DNA of 64,000 bases from Plantago ovata (taxonomy: Eukaryota; Streptophyta; Magnoliopsida; Lamiales; Plantaginaceae). Below, piece after piece: positions 1 through 14,413 of this stretch (position 1 is the first letter of the stretch; each line of letters opens with the position of its first letter). The notes under the pieces are model-generated. The model saw only the letters and a list, made by a program, of their open reading frames with translations, was not told the DNA's origin and ran no database searches. The stretch is from the NCBI GenBank assembly GCA_028274465.1, contig CM051455.1, forward strand, positions 45,029,129 to 45,093,128. The letters run 5' to 3'. The position numbers and the translations under genes are program-made.

Positions 1-169
1 CGATTTTCTTTTACTTTTTTTTAATTTTTTTTTTTTTTTTAAAATGACAAATTTAACTACCGCACTCCTACATTACTCATTTACAACTTTATAGCTTCAA
101 AATACACATATATAAATCTTATAACTTTAATTACCCAGTGCTAGTTCAACACTTTTACTACTCGGCACC

Positions 170-466
170 TGATGCAGCGTACGTGGTTGACTGGGGAATT
201 ATTATCAACAATCGTTGATTCAACAGAATACCGATAACTGACACGTTATGAGGAAACCTCGATTTTTCTATTATAACTCAAAACTGAATGTAAAGATGAC
301 AGACACGGTATTTAAATAGCAGGAAACAGAAAGTACTGGAAAGGAAAAGACATCCTAACTAATTACTATACTAACTCTACTGACTCTAAACAGAAAGCAA
401 AAAGGAAACGAAATCCTAACTCTAGCCAAACTCTAATACTCGTGCAACTCAAGTTGCACCGCATCA
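170..466 (-). repeat. 3-prime LTR of Ty3/gypsy copy 1
   Basis: The repeat reads TGATGCGGTG...CTGCATCA on the minus strand and is 297 bp long. It matches 4687-4983 with about 3 mismatches. The flanking GCACC is shared by both sides of the element. Confidence 0.95.
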
Positions 467-3400
467 TTCCCCCCAGGTTTGAGAAGATTCGACCTCGAAT
501 CTGGAATCGGAGCATCATCATCAGAAGAATCAGTAACAAAAGGGTTGAGGTGCTTCACATTAAACACATCAGCAGTATGGATGTGACTAGGCAAACGGAG
601 ACGGTAGGCATTTGAGTTAATCTTCTCGACGATCTCCACGGGACCAATCTTCTTAGCCGCTAGCTTACTGTACTCATGAGCGGGGAACCTGTCGCGAGTT
701 AGAACAGCCCAAACAAAATCCCCAACTTCAAAGTCGACATGACGCCGTTTCTGATCAGCCTGGGCTTTGTATTTAGCAGTGTTGTCGACTAACCGATCAT
801 GAGTGGATTGGTGAACCTGAACCAAGTGATCAACCAGCTCTTCCGCAGCAACATGAGGACGCACTTTGCTGGGTAGGGAGAGCAAATCAATAGGAGTACG
901 CGGAGACAAACCATAGACGACATAAAAAGGACTAAAGCCAGTGGTCCGATTAATGGCATGATTGTGAGCAAATTCAGCTTGCGGTAACTTCTGATCCCAA
1001 GCTTTAGGGTGATCACCCACCAAACTGCGCAAGAAATTACCAAGAGAACGATTGACCACCTCAGTTTGGCCATCCGTTTGAGGGTGATAAGCGCTACTGA
1101 AATTCAGCCGAGTATTAACCATACGCCACAAACTCCTCCAGAAGTGGCTAACAAAACGGGAATCCCGGTCAGAAACAATAGAGGTCGGAAGACCATGCAA
1201 CCGATACACGTCCCGAAAGTAAAGCTGAGCCACAGCAACAGCATCAGAAGTCTTCTTACATGGGATGAAATGCACCATTTTAGAGAAACGATCTACAACC
1301 ACAAAGATGGAATCACTGCCACGTTGAGTACATGGAAGGCCAAGAACAAAATCCATGCTAACGTCCGACCAAGGTTGGGAAGGTATAGGCAACGGCATAT
1401 AGAGGCCGGCATTGGTGGATGCACCCTTGGCCAGCTGACAAGTGCGACAGCGAGCGACAAATCTTCCGACTTCCCGACGCATGGAAGGCCAATAATAGGA
1501 ACCAACCAGTAACTGAAAAGTGCGGTCACGACCGACGTGGCCCTCGTTGTGGAGTTCTTGAATGAGTTGTAAGCGGAGGCTGCACTCGGGAATGCACAAC
1601 TGAATTCCGCGGAACAGAAACCCCTCATCGAGGACAAAGGCTGAGTTGTCACCATTTTGTATCTGTTGTAATATTGGACCAAAGAACGGATCATCAACAT
1701 ACAACTCCATAAAAGAGTCGAAACCGGGGACAGGATTCGCATTTCAGTCAACAAAGTGTGGCGACGACTCAAGGCATCAGCAACACGGTTGGAAATGCCC
1801 GCTTTATGCTTGATGACGAAAGTAAATTGTTGTAAGTAGGAGATCCAAGAGGCGTGGCGATGTGAGATCTTCTCTTGACTGCCAAGGTGCTTAAGAGAAT
1901 CATGGTCGGTGTAAAGAATGAACTCTTTGTGGAAAAGATAGTGGCGCCAATGCTTGATAGCTTGGACCACCGCATAAAACTCAACATCATATGTGCTAAA
2001 ACGAAGTTTCGCGCCAGATAGTTTCTCACTAAAATAGGCAACCGGGCGGTTAGCTTGACTTAACACGGCGCCAATACCTGTCTTCGAAGCATCACAATGA
2101 AGCTCGAATGGCTGAGAAAAATCGGGTAAGACAAGGATTGGAGCTGAAGTTAACCGCGTTTTAATTTCCTGAAACGCAGCTGCGACATCGTCTGTCCACT
2201 GAAACTTAGTGCCCTTCATACAGTCAGTGATAGGTGCCATAATACTGCTAAAGTGAGGAATAAAACGGCGATAAAAAGAGGCCAACTCATGAAAGCTTCG
2301 AACGTCGGTGATAGACGAAGGATGCGGCCAGTTTGAAATGGCAGTAATCTTGCCGGGATCGACTTTAAGTCCAATGTTCGCAACCACATAGCCCAAAAAC
2401 AGAATGGACGCTGTGAGAAAATCACATTTAGCCGAGGCCGCATAAAATCTGTCACGGCGAAGGACTAGCAACACTTCGCGCAAGTGCTCAAGATGTACCG
2501 CCGGGTTAGTACGATAAATCAGAATATCATCAAAGTAGACGACAACGAATTTACCAATGAAAGGGCGAAGGGCCTGATTCATGACACGCATAAAGGTGCT
2601 AGGGGCATTGGAGAGACCAAACGGCATGACTAGCCACTCATATAAGCCTTCACGAGTTTTAAAAGCCGTTTTCCATTCATCACCCATGCGGATACGGATA
2701 TGGTGGTATCCACTCTTCAAATCCAGTTTGCTGAATATACAAGCGCCGCCTAATTGATCAAGCAAGTCATCCAACCGAGGAATGGGAAAGCGATAGCGTA
2801 CAATAATTTTGTTAATGGCACGACTATCCACACACATACGCCAAGATCCGTCTTTCTTAGGTGTAAGGAGGGCTGGGACCGCGCATGGGCTAAGGCTTTC
2901 TCGAATGTGGCCTTTAGCAAGTAGCTCCTCAACTTGCCGACGTAGTTCTTCGTGTTCCTTGGGACTCATGCGATAGTGCGGGCGGTTAGGTAAGGCAGCC
3001 CCGGGCACTAGATCGATGTGGTGCTGAATGTCCCGTAGGGGAGGTAATTCGGAGGGCAACGAATGTGGAAAGACATCGGAAAATTCCTCCAACAGCGGCT
3101 GGACCGCCGCAGGCGCTACAGTAGCCTGAGGTGTTGCTATTGGATAGGAGAATAAAATAAAAACCATGCCTGATTCCTCCATAGCAGTCTGGAATGGAAC
3201 CCGGGATAAAAGGGTAGCAGGCGTCGACGGTGGTGGAGCAGGGGCGAGATGCCCTTTGGGCTTGTTCGGAAGTAACACAATTTTCTTACCGCGAAACAAG
3301 AATGAGTAAGTGTTCATACGGCCATCATGTTGGACGGTGTTATCGTATTGCCACGGGCGCCCCAATAATAAATGACATGCATCCATGGGGACAACATCGC

Positions 3401-4686
3401 AGTAAATCGAATCACAGTAGCTTGGGCCAATAGATAGAGTAATAAGCACACGTTTAGACACGGTAACGTCCGTACCTTGACTGAGCCAAGAAAGTTTGTA
3501 TGGCTTTGGATGGGGCTCCGTGGGCAGGTTAAGTTTGGAGACAGCAATTTCGGACATGACATTCTCACAACTACCTGCGTCGATGATGAAAGTACACACT
3601 TTCCCGCCAATGGTGCAAGTCGAATGAAAAAGATTATTACGCAACCATTCCGTATCCGAAGTGCGCGGAGTCAAACATGACCGTCGGAGCACGAGGAGAG
3701 GGCCAACATCTCCCGTCACCACTTCCTCCGTAACATCATCATCATCGGCAACATCATCATAGATCGGGTTATCATATATAGGAGAAGTAGCAGAGTCAAT
3801 CCCATCAGTGAATAATCCCCGTGTAGTAGCAGGGGCTTTGCGACAATCTGCTTGTCGATGGCCATAGTCACCACAATTAAAACACTTTGTACCAGCAGCA
3901 CGGGAGGGGTTAGAATAACCACGGCTGGTGGACGGGGCCTGTCGCTCAGCAGTACCCGCAGAAGGTGAGGAACCTGTGTTGGACGGGCCAGCAGGCGTGC
4001 GAAAATTCCCAGAGGCGCGCCTTGCTAATTGTTTTTCTGCCTGGGACGCGTGTTGGTGCGCTTCCGCCACACTCACTGGATCAAACATGTTGAGGACGTC
4101 TTGCAATTGAAGACGTAAACCGCCAATATACCGAGACACCAACTGAAGGGGAGTTTCAGTAAGATCGACGCGAGCAAGAAACGAGTAAAAGTCAGTGGAG
4201 TAATCATTAACAGAACGATTGCCTTGGCGTAGGTTCTGGAATTTCTGGTACAACTCCCGATCGAAATTATAGGGAAGGAAGGCCGCCCTAATATGCTTCT
4301 TAAATTTTTCCCAAGTCGAAATTTTGCCTTTGCCCTGGCGAAGGCGAGTCTGTTTCATCTGCTGCCACCAAGCTTGAGCCTTGCAGACGAATGGTCACCA
4401 ACGACACACGACGATCATCCAGGACCTCCTTGAAATCCAGGATCTCTTCGACTTGTGATAGCCAATCTATAAACGCCTCGGCGTCGAGATTGCCATCGAA
4501 CTGCGGAATCTCCACCCTAAACCCCTGCTCCCAGCGGCGATTAGGACGGTTGGGTGAACGACTCCGGTACCCAGCAAAAGGATTACTATCAGACGGCGTG
4601 AGTTCATCATCATACTCACGATATTGAGCGTTGATAGAATCTGCTAGTTGCTGCGTCAATAATTTAACCTGGCTCTGATACCAATC

Positions 4687-4983
4687 TGATGCAGCGTACG
4701 TGGTTGACTGGGGAATTATTATCAACAATCGTTGATTCAACAGAATACCGATAATTGACACGTTATGAGGAAACCTCGATTTTTCTATTATAACTCAAAA
4801 CTGAATGTAAAGATGACGGACACGGTATTTAAATAGCAGGAAACAGAAAGTACTGGAAAGGAAAAGACATCCTAACTAATTACTATACTAACTCTACTGA
4901 CTCTAAACAGAAAGCAAAAAGGAAACGAAATCCTAACTCTAACCAAACTCTAATACTCGTGCAACTCAAGTTGCACCGCATCA
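4687..4983 (-). repeat. 5-prime LTR of Ty3/gypsy copy 1
   Basis: This 297-bp LTR is followed, in element orientation, by the tRNA-Met primer-binding site at 4683-4672. The stretch CTATTTAAATACCG inside it is a plausible TATA region and is shared with the LTRs of the second copy at 51221-57016. Confidence 0.95.
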
Positions 4984-4988
4984 GCACC

Positions 4989-7574
4989 CTAGCCATCCTT
5001 CAGAGCATCAAACATTATTGAGAAGTTCAATCAACGTACACATAAAACAATAGACTAGTGAAGTTTATAAGTCACAACGAAATATTTAAAAACTGCATCA
5101 ACAACAAAAGCATTTTGATGATGAGGTAAACGTTTCTGGTAAGTTGGGTTGATAAAGCCCGTCATAGAATTAGGTCATGTGTCAAGATGGAGCCCATGTT
5201 CCATCACCACTTATCCAGATAACGTTCAGTTTCCCATGTGGTTTGCTTAGTATTGTATTTGTATGTATTGTGCACAAAGAAGATTAGGTTTATATTCTCC
5301 GAAAGAACTACTAACTTATTTAGCTCCTTCACATGAAAATTATGGTGACCTCAGAAGATTAGGGCACATCATTATCTTGCTAATATTTATTATTAAGTTG
5401 TTTTTGTGTCCTTTCCGTGTCTATATTGGTTTGTGCGTTAGTGGTTCAATCAGTCAATTAAAGATGATGCACTGCATTTCAACTGATTGCTTTGCTGAGT
5501 CTTTTTTGGTTTCTAGCTTAAATCCAATCATCTCCTAAGTTTAAATTTTCTACTTTTGACACCCATGGCTATTAGTTACATGTACAACAAATGGAGTTTA
5601 TAAGGTGATATTTTAATTTTAATAATAAAGTTTTATCATTCTATTCGTTTGAACTGAACCGAACTTCTGAATTATACTAGAAAATGACATAATTCAACTC
5701 TCTCAAAAGCACAAGCAAATCGACTTATATTAAATTCGTCTAATGCTCCTCTCCCGCACTCTTGGGCTCATTTCAACCTCTTTGGGAAGACTCAACGAGT
5801 GAAAAAATTAATCCGGACGAAGATGCTTATGTGGGATCCGATCCCTAGACTTGACTCTACAAATATTAATCCAAAATCACATGATATTTAAAAATGACTC
5901 ATAAGGTGGTATGGTTGTTAGGGTGATGATCTTATACGATGAAAGTATTTTGTTTCATCCAACAACTCGAACTAATGAAGGGGTATTAAATTTGTCTAAC
6001 AGAAAATAATTAAATAAATTTTGAATTAAAATGAATTAAAATTAATGAAGTTTCTGAGAAAAATTCATATAACATGCTTCGGTTTCATATTTTATCGATT
6101 TATGTTTATGGTACATATTTTGTGAATCGAAAGGAAAAATGAAGTACATGTAGAAGAGATGATCTCTCTACTTGAAGAAAATGTGTGAAATCTTTAGAAA
6201 TGGAGTCAGTTACAGGCCTCATTCTTGCTGTTCTGGTCAGGTGTCCATGGAATTTACTTCTTATTTGGGCATAGCAATGCCAACATAAAAAAGATTTCTT
6301 TGTTCACTAGAAATATGGGGAGTAACTATTTTTTTACTTGTGAATCACTGAAGCTCAATCATTTCTCTTATTGCTGGCAATGACATGTGAATTTAATTAG
6401 GATCTGTGTTTCTTTTCTCATATGACAATGGACAATTCTGTCAGATACATAGCATATTAGTGTGGTGTACTAGTTCTTGAAATAGCAAACCAGGAACAGA
6501 ATAACAGATTAGCCCATATTCTTTGCCCTTCAATCACTCAGAACAATTAACAATATTAACAATAATCATTCACTTGTACAAATACAAATATACAACCAGC
6601 GGCTCTCCATCTTTTATGGATCTCAAGCTTTAATTATAGTCATGATTAGTATAGTATTTAGGTCACTACTATATTCTACTAGTGTTTTTGTTAGCACCAG
6701 CAGCAAGCATCTTTGAGACTCACAAAACTAGTACTACTATAATTAAGGCCTGATAATTAATTGTGGAAAACAATATCATTTCAAATATGGCTGGTCACTT
6801 GGTCGGGTATGATTGAGCTGTATGACTAGATGCAAGTTCACTTGTATATTACTACTCCAAATTGAAACTAAGTGAGTTTTTGTTATAAATTAGTAAGATA
6901 CGATTAATATATGAGTGGTTGGTGGTGCAAAATTACACTAATATAACCTAAATGTGGTCTTCCTACTGCAGATTGAAACCAAAGAGTTTTTACTCACCTC
7001 ACTAGTATAAATTAGTATACACGATTAATATAGAAGTGACAGGTGGTGTGATATTACACTAGTATAATATGACATGAGATATAAATTTGTATAGGGTTAC
7101 ATTCATTCAAGCGCGAATTTGATACTCACCCACTTCACCTTCCAATTTTAACTTATTTGTAATTGGACAATTATAATCTTATTTTCTTTTTCTTTTAAAA
7201 AGCCCATACTACCTTAATTCTTAGTGACATGTATGTTTGGATTTGTGTGATAGTAAAAATTAACAATAGCTTGAAAAGTATGAAGAATGTTGAAAGAGGG
7301 GGCAAATAGTAAATTATTAGGAAGTATTGGGGGTTAGTTTGATATTTACATAAAGTTACAACAAGTAATCGAAAATAGTGGAGAATCTCAACGAAGCCAC
7401 CACAATGATGATGATATTATTGATGAGTAGAATCCAAAAGCATATCCGATTGGTAATGAGAAGAGGACCCACGGAAATTTCGCTATTGAATCCAAAGTTC
7501 CTTTGTGAACGCTCTGATTGGATTCCCGTGATCCCATAATATCTCTCGTTTTTATTTTCTATTCTGTTGCCAAA
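4989..7574. other. Intergenic spacer with a diverged direct repeat
   Basis: No gene is recognisable here. Around 6846-7080 a stretch of about 115 bp occurs twice in direct orientation and diverged: both copies run from a GAAACTAAGTGAG or GAAACCAAAGAG motif to an ATTACACTA motif. The remainder is AT-rich and unassigned. A 91-codon open frame at 5263-5538 has no recognisable domain and is probably chance. Confidence 0.5.
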
Positions 7575-9628
<2,054 letters not shown>

Positions 9629-9643
9629 TGACAATAAGATGAT

Positions 9644-9824
9644 TGGAGTCATAAGGTGATGCAGCGGTAAGGAGTTGAGATAATGAAGGAGAGGCGTCGG
9701 ATTCGATTCCTGATGGTACCGGAGTTATAAGGTTGGTTTAGGTATGGAGAAATAAGGTGATTTAGAAATTTTGTATAATAGTATTAGTGTAGGATTAATC
9801 GTAAAATTGGCCGTTTAAAAAAAT
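9644..9824 (+). mobile_element. tRNA-derived SINE with target-site duplication
   Basis: This is a 181-bp element with an RNA polymerase III promoter: an A-box-like TGATGCAGCGGTAAGG near 9657-9672 and a B box GATTCGATTCC at 9700-9710. It ends in a short A run (about 9816-9823). Near-identical 15-bp direct repeats flank it, at 9629-9643 (TGACAATAAGATGAT) and 9825-9839 (one mismatch). Together these are the hallmarks of a plant SINE mobilised by a LINE. Family name not assigned. Confidence 0.85.
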
Positions 9825-9839
9825 TGACAGTAAGATGAT

Positions 9840-10238
9840 CAAGTATGATGACCATGAGACCATCATCCTTTGCTTCCTAATTAGTCAACAAGTCAATGCA
9901 TTACTCGTATTATGTTAACGATTTTACGACTTGAAAAGTCAGTGGAACGTGCGGCTGCCCAAAACTGGTCCGTTGAATTGAGCATATGCATCATGCTAGT
10001 CTTCTTTTGGTCCCCCAAAAGATTCCTATTTCAAATTCTATCCCCAACCTGGTATATTTTAGGCAGGTATATTTTTCTTTGCCGTCTTTTTTTCACACCA
10101 CTGTAAACTTCAAACATGATTGGGGTTGCTTGCATCATGTGAATTTTTTATAAGAGTTATCTAATTCAATATCTAAATAAGGTATTTGAATAAAGTATTT
10201 CAATTATTTTTCGGACTGAGAAAAGAAAAAAAATATAA
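9840..10238. other. Intergenic spacer
   Basis: AT-rich sequence in which I see no gene or recognisable repeat. A 64-codon open frame at 9912-10106 has no recognisable domain. Confidence 0.4.
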
Positions 10239-10325
10239 TTTTTTTTTTTTTTTGAAACGGCTAAAAACTTCATTGCACGTGAGCATAAGAAATGTTCAAA
10301 CAAAAAGTACAAAAAAAAATGGAAC
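10239..10325 (-). mobile_element. Very short LINE 3-prime tail with poly(A)
   Basis: On the minus strand a poly(A) tail (plus-strand T run 10239-10253) follows a short segment with GAACATTTCTTATGCTC. That segment resembles the 3-prime ends of the LINE fragments at 7575 and 13500. Only the last ~80 bp of the element is present. Confidence 0.5.
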
Positions 10326-12862
10326 TTAGTGGAATCGAAGAAAGAACACATGTCGCTCTAAATTATATCGGAAAAATCCAATTATTCAAGGGGACACATG
10401 TCACTCTCCTTAAATTTGAGAAGGATTAGATCTAGAAAAAAGAAAAGAAATAAAAAATATAATTGAAACATATGGAACATGTGTTACAATGTCAATCAAA
10501 CTACAAAATACAAAATACAAAATGAAAAAAAAAAAAAAAAAGTAGAAGAAGAAGGACGTGCCCTTCCACTCGTGGAAACTTTGAGGTGGTACGTACCCTA
10601 GTGCCTCACCATGGTCCAGGGAAACCAATCACATGTCCAAATCTATCTTTAACTCTTGATGTTCATTGGATTGTTTGGAACTAATTTTGAGAGGTTGATT
10701 TAGGAAGGGAAGGGAGACGTGAATAGCGACTCACTTAGAGGGAAGGAAATAAATATTTAAAATGAAAAGATGAAATAGTGGATAAGACAGAAATAACTCT
10801 CCAAATTATTAATAATAAATATAACATAATCTAGAGATGGGAGGGGATGTTTCTAAATAAGCTCCAAAGAGTCTGCATGCCTCTAGTTCAATCATCAATG
10901 TCAATCATATTATGGCGGTCTTTCCACGTTATTTTAGCGACCACCTAATAACAAGAGTACAAGACCAGCTCCTATAATTTTCTTTTTTTCATCTATATCT
11001 TTCACACCGCTTGTGAATTTCAAATTCATGCCACAACTCTTCATTGATTTACACGCACTTTGACGACCATGCACAACAAGTCACTAAAAGAATGTAACCC
11101 TTCTCTTTGTAGTTGCAAGTAGCCATACTAGATGAGAAAGACAAAAACTTGAAGAGAATTTAACATCGTCACGTGTAATTAATTAGACTTTCTTCCCATC
11201 ATCGTTATTTATTAAAGATCAATGAAATTAGCATAAGCAATCTGTGGGCTGATATGTGATACTAGTAATAGTTAGAGACTAACATTCAATAATTCAGTCA
11301 ACAAGACCCAACCAATTGAACAATATATTTATTAATGCGAAGTATAATATAATAGATACGATCGTAATATTGTATAACATTATTATTTTATTAAATAATG
11401 TATTGAAATGAATGGAGTAAATATATAATCTTCACATAATAATTTCAAACGTAACCAAAAAATAACTAATTGAGTAATTTAGCTTCACATAAATGATGTC
11501 TTATAAATGTATATACTTTAGTTATGCAATGAATAGTTTTGAATTGAATAATATTAGACGTACGAAAAGTATTCTTCTGATGAGTTAAGAACAATTCGAT
11601 AAATAAAAAATAAAAAAATTACGTCAATATGATTCAAACCCAATACCTTCAACTAAATTAATGATACAAATATTAGAGAAAAATCACGCCAACAAAATTC
11701 GAATCAAACACCTTCAATAAAAATAATAATACAAATGATGGATAAAAATTACACCAACAAAATTCGAACCCTACATCTTTGAATTAAATAATGACACATG
11801 TACGCATTAAATTGAAATTGAATAAGTAAGATCAGCGGATTAGAATTGATTGGAATGTAAATTAATGTGTAAATCAATCCTATTATTATATTATTTTGAA
11901 GTTATTTTAATATTTAAAACCTGCAATCTTTCATTTGATTTAAAATTTATATAAGCAGGAGTAAACCTAACGGGGGATGCATAAGGATATCGGGTATCCA
12001 CATCCAACCTTTAAAATATTTAACATTTTTACTTTAAATATATTGTTTTAGTTCTAAAATATTTTTATATAATTTATCCGTCTTAAAACAATTGTACCAT
12101 TTTAACTTTTTGGGTTAACAATTATAAAGTTTGACTAAAAATTAATATAAATTGTAATAATAAAATATTTAACAAAACTAAATATTAAAAATTTAGAATG
12201 TGAAGTTTTATAATACTCTACATTAGGTAAAAAGATAATATTATCATTAGAATGTAAAAGTAATTTGTAGTCAAATTTAAAAATTATTAATCATAAAAAA
12301 GTTAAAATGGTAGAAATGATTTGGAGGAAGTGAGTATATAGTTCCGCATCCGCCCTACTTATGATTGTTTTTTTTTTTTTGAAATCACCCTACTTATGAT
12401 TGTTGCAGCCAATAATATATGCATAAAAAATATTTAAAGATATGTACGTGTAACTTGTCTTTGTAATCCAAGTGTAAAGTAAAGAAGAAAAATGAAGGTC
12501 TTCTTTCTAATTTTCTATGAAGTCTCGAGAGCTTAAGGTTAATTAAGTTTTCGTTGTTCAATTTTCTTCCGTCCCATCCCATTTCCACGAACGTGAAAAA
12601 CTTTAGTTTTTTTCTAGTTCTTGATAATATTCTTTATTTCTAAATCTCGGTATATATAACTTATAGTAATGGAGTACAGGTTTATACACCCGAGTCTGAA
12701 TTCAAAGTAATATCAAAATAAATATACTACGTACGACTAGTATATAGTACTTAGTAGTTACTCCAGTATACAGCAGTAGTATATAATTAGGGTTAAGGTT
12801 TAAGTGTAAAATTTTAAAATCAAAAGTGATTGTTTTATGGAGACGCGGCGACCGAGATAATA
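10326..12862. other. Intergenic spacer with a short tandem repeat
   Basis: No gene is recognisable. At about 11590-11790 a ~62-bp unit (wording like CCAACAAAATTCGAA...ACCTTCAA...AATACAAAT) is repeated about three times with divergence. Homopolymer runs occur at 10522-10540 (A) and 12368-12379 (T). The rest is AT-rich. Confidence 0.5.
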
Positions 12863-13097
12863 TACTTCCTCCATTTTTTAAAAAGTTTCTAAATGGTAAA
12901 AATATCTTACATTAAAAAATATTAATAAAAAATTGATTTGTATAGGTACTAAAGTGAGAGATAATGATAATTATGTGATAAAGAAGGAGAGAGAAATAAT
13001 AAAAAATTAGTAAATTGGTTAATTTTTTTCTTCATATTTTGGTTAGTAACTTTGTAAAAGAATGTCCAAAATGGAAACCTAAAAAATGGATGTAGTA
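12863..13097. mobile_element. Stowaway-like MITE
   Basis: Terminal inverted repeats start TACTTCCTCCATTTTTTAAA on the left and end ...AAAAAATGGATGTAGTA on the right, consistent with TA target duplication. The 235-bp body has no coding capacity. The ends match the CTCCCTCC-type termini of plant Stowaway/Tc1-mariner MITEs. Confidence 0.7.
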
Positions 13098-13117
13098 CAC
13101 AAGTTATGTTATCTTCG

Positions 13118-13330
13118 TCTGAACTGAATTGAATAGAAATGAACTTAACGGATCTGAACTGAAATGAATTGAACTTAACGGATCTGAACTGAACTTATTT
13201 GTAGTATATAAAATAATAGTATTAAGAAAAGCTGAACTGAATTGGATTGAACTTAATGTATTTGAACTGAACTGGACTTAATGCATCTGAACTGAACTGC
13301 ACTTAATGCATCTGAAATGAAGTGAAATTA
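13118..13330. repeat. CTGAACTGAA-type minisatellite
   Basis: Degenerate tandem copies of a ~27-bp unit containing TCTGAACTGAACTGGACTTAATGCA, with about seven to eight CTGAACTGAA cores over 210 bp. A related sequence in the other orientation lies at about 8805-8930. Such repeats often belong to the ends of non-autonomous DNA transposons, but I cannot define an element here. Confidence 0.65.
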
Positions 13331-13499
13331 AAATAATCAATTTTTAGACGAAGAGAACAGAGCTTCACTCCCTTCCAAAGCTTATCATTAATTTGCTCTT
13401 GAGGAAACAAATTTTAATGAAAAAACAATGAACAATAAATTTCATTGTAATTATTTTATTATTTTCAAATTTTAGCAAAGCAAAAACAACTAAAGAATT

Positions 13500-14110
13500 T
13501 TTTGTTGAAACGTATTATTAAATAAAAAAGGAGCATAATAAATGCTCGGATAATAATACAACCATACGTGGTTACAATACAACCATAAAAAAAAAAGATT
13601 TTAGTCCACGATGCTTAACCGACCATCATAAGGGTTACTTTTCCATAAAAATAACCGGTTCCAAAAACTAATCTTCCATTTTTTAGTTGGCCAAAGTTCC
13701 CTTTCCCTTTTATCCCTTTTAGTCATGACCAAACTAATAGTTTGATTTTTTCCCAAAACTTGCCGACGGTTCCATTCAATGCTATTCAACAAAAACTCAT
13801 TCCTTACTTTCCAAAGCTTACAAATACTTCGAACCATATCACTTGCCAACACCTTTTCATTCCCTTCTTTTTTGCCTTTGAGAAAAACTCCAATCTTTCC
13901 TCCAAATTGTCTCCCAAGCGGCAAGCCCACTTTAACTTTGAGCTAGCTAAGAAGATAAGGACTCCCAAATCATAGAAGCGAAATCACAATCGCCAAATAT
14001 ATGCTTTGTGCTTTCAACTATTCCCTCCCACCTTTTATAACTTGCATCTCCATTGGTAAAGAAATTAAAACTCCTCTCTTCTTCAATTTTTTTTTATGGT
14101 ATTTTATCTT
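13500..14110 (-). mobile_element. LINE (L1-like) 3-prime fragment with zf-RVT remnant
   Basis: The minus-strand translation shows an ESTKHIFGDCDFASMIWESL block (about 13960-14020), typical of the zf-RVT region at the end of plant LINE ORF2. Downstream basic sequence (about 13601-13930) reads as the C-terminal part of ORF2. Several stop codons and frame changes show that it is dead. The 3-prime end near 13500-13560 shares the GAGCAT...ATGCTC tail motif with the other two LINE fragments. 5-prime truncated. Confidence 0.7.
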
Positions 14111-14224
14111 AAATCATCTTCCAAGCAAAAACAAAGTGTTCCAAGCAAAATCAACTTAAGAATAATTTCTAAAATCATTAACAATCACACACCGGAAACT
14201 GTTTTATTTTTAAGCATATCAAAC

Positions 14225-14405
14225 CAGGGCGGAACTGGGGGCCGGCGGGGGCCTCCGCCAACACCAAATTAAAAAAAAAAAAAGGAATATACAACTTTTC
14301 AAAAATTTTAAAGGGATTTTTTTACTATTTTGTAACTTTTCGCCCCCTGAACTTTCAAAATATGATGTTCGACCTCCCCTAACAATAATTTCTGGTTCCG
14401 TCCCT
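14225..14405. mobile_element. hAT-type MITE with 8-bp target duplication
   Basis: This 181-bp element starts CAGGGCGGAACTGG and ends GGTTCCGTCCCT, which are imperfect inverted repeats of the hAT type. An exact 8-bp direct repeat TATCAAAC flanks it at 14217-14224 and 14406-14413. It has no coding capacity. Confidence 0.8.
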
Positions 14406-14413
14406 TATCAAAC

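Larger units (their letters stand above)
170..4983 (-). mobile_element. Ty3/gypsy LTR retrotransposon, CRM-like family (copy 1)
   Basis: This is a fossil LTR element on the minus strand. Two 297-bp LTRs lie at 170-466 and 4687-4983 and are flanked by a 5-bp target duplication, GCACC, at 165-169 and 4984-4988. The primer-binding site TGGTATCAGAGC (initiator tRNA-Met type) is the complement of 4672-4683. The polypurine tract lies at about 467-477. Recognisable parts in element order are Gag with a CCHC zinc knuckle (about 3845-3885), protease (about 3550), reverse transcriptase with YFDD (about 2525), RNase H (about 2150-1800) and integrase with its HHCC finger (about 1560-1440) and core. The LTRs differ at about 3 of 297 positions by hand count, so the insertion is young (a few hundred thousand years at commonly used plant rates). 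The coding part is broken in about two places. The integrase wording and a reading frame running through the polypurine tract suggest the CRM group of chromoviruses; that clade call is moderate. Confidence 0.93.
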
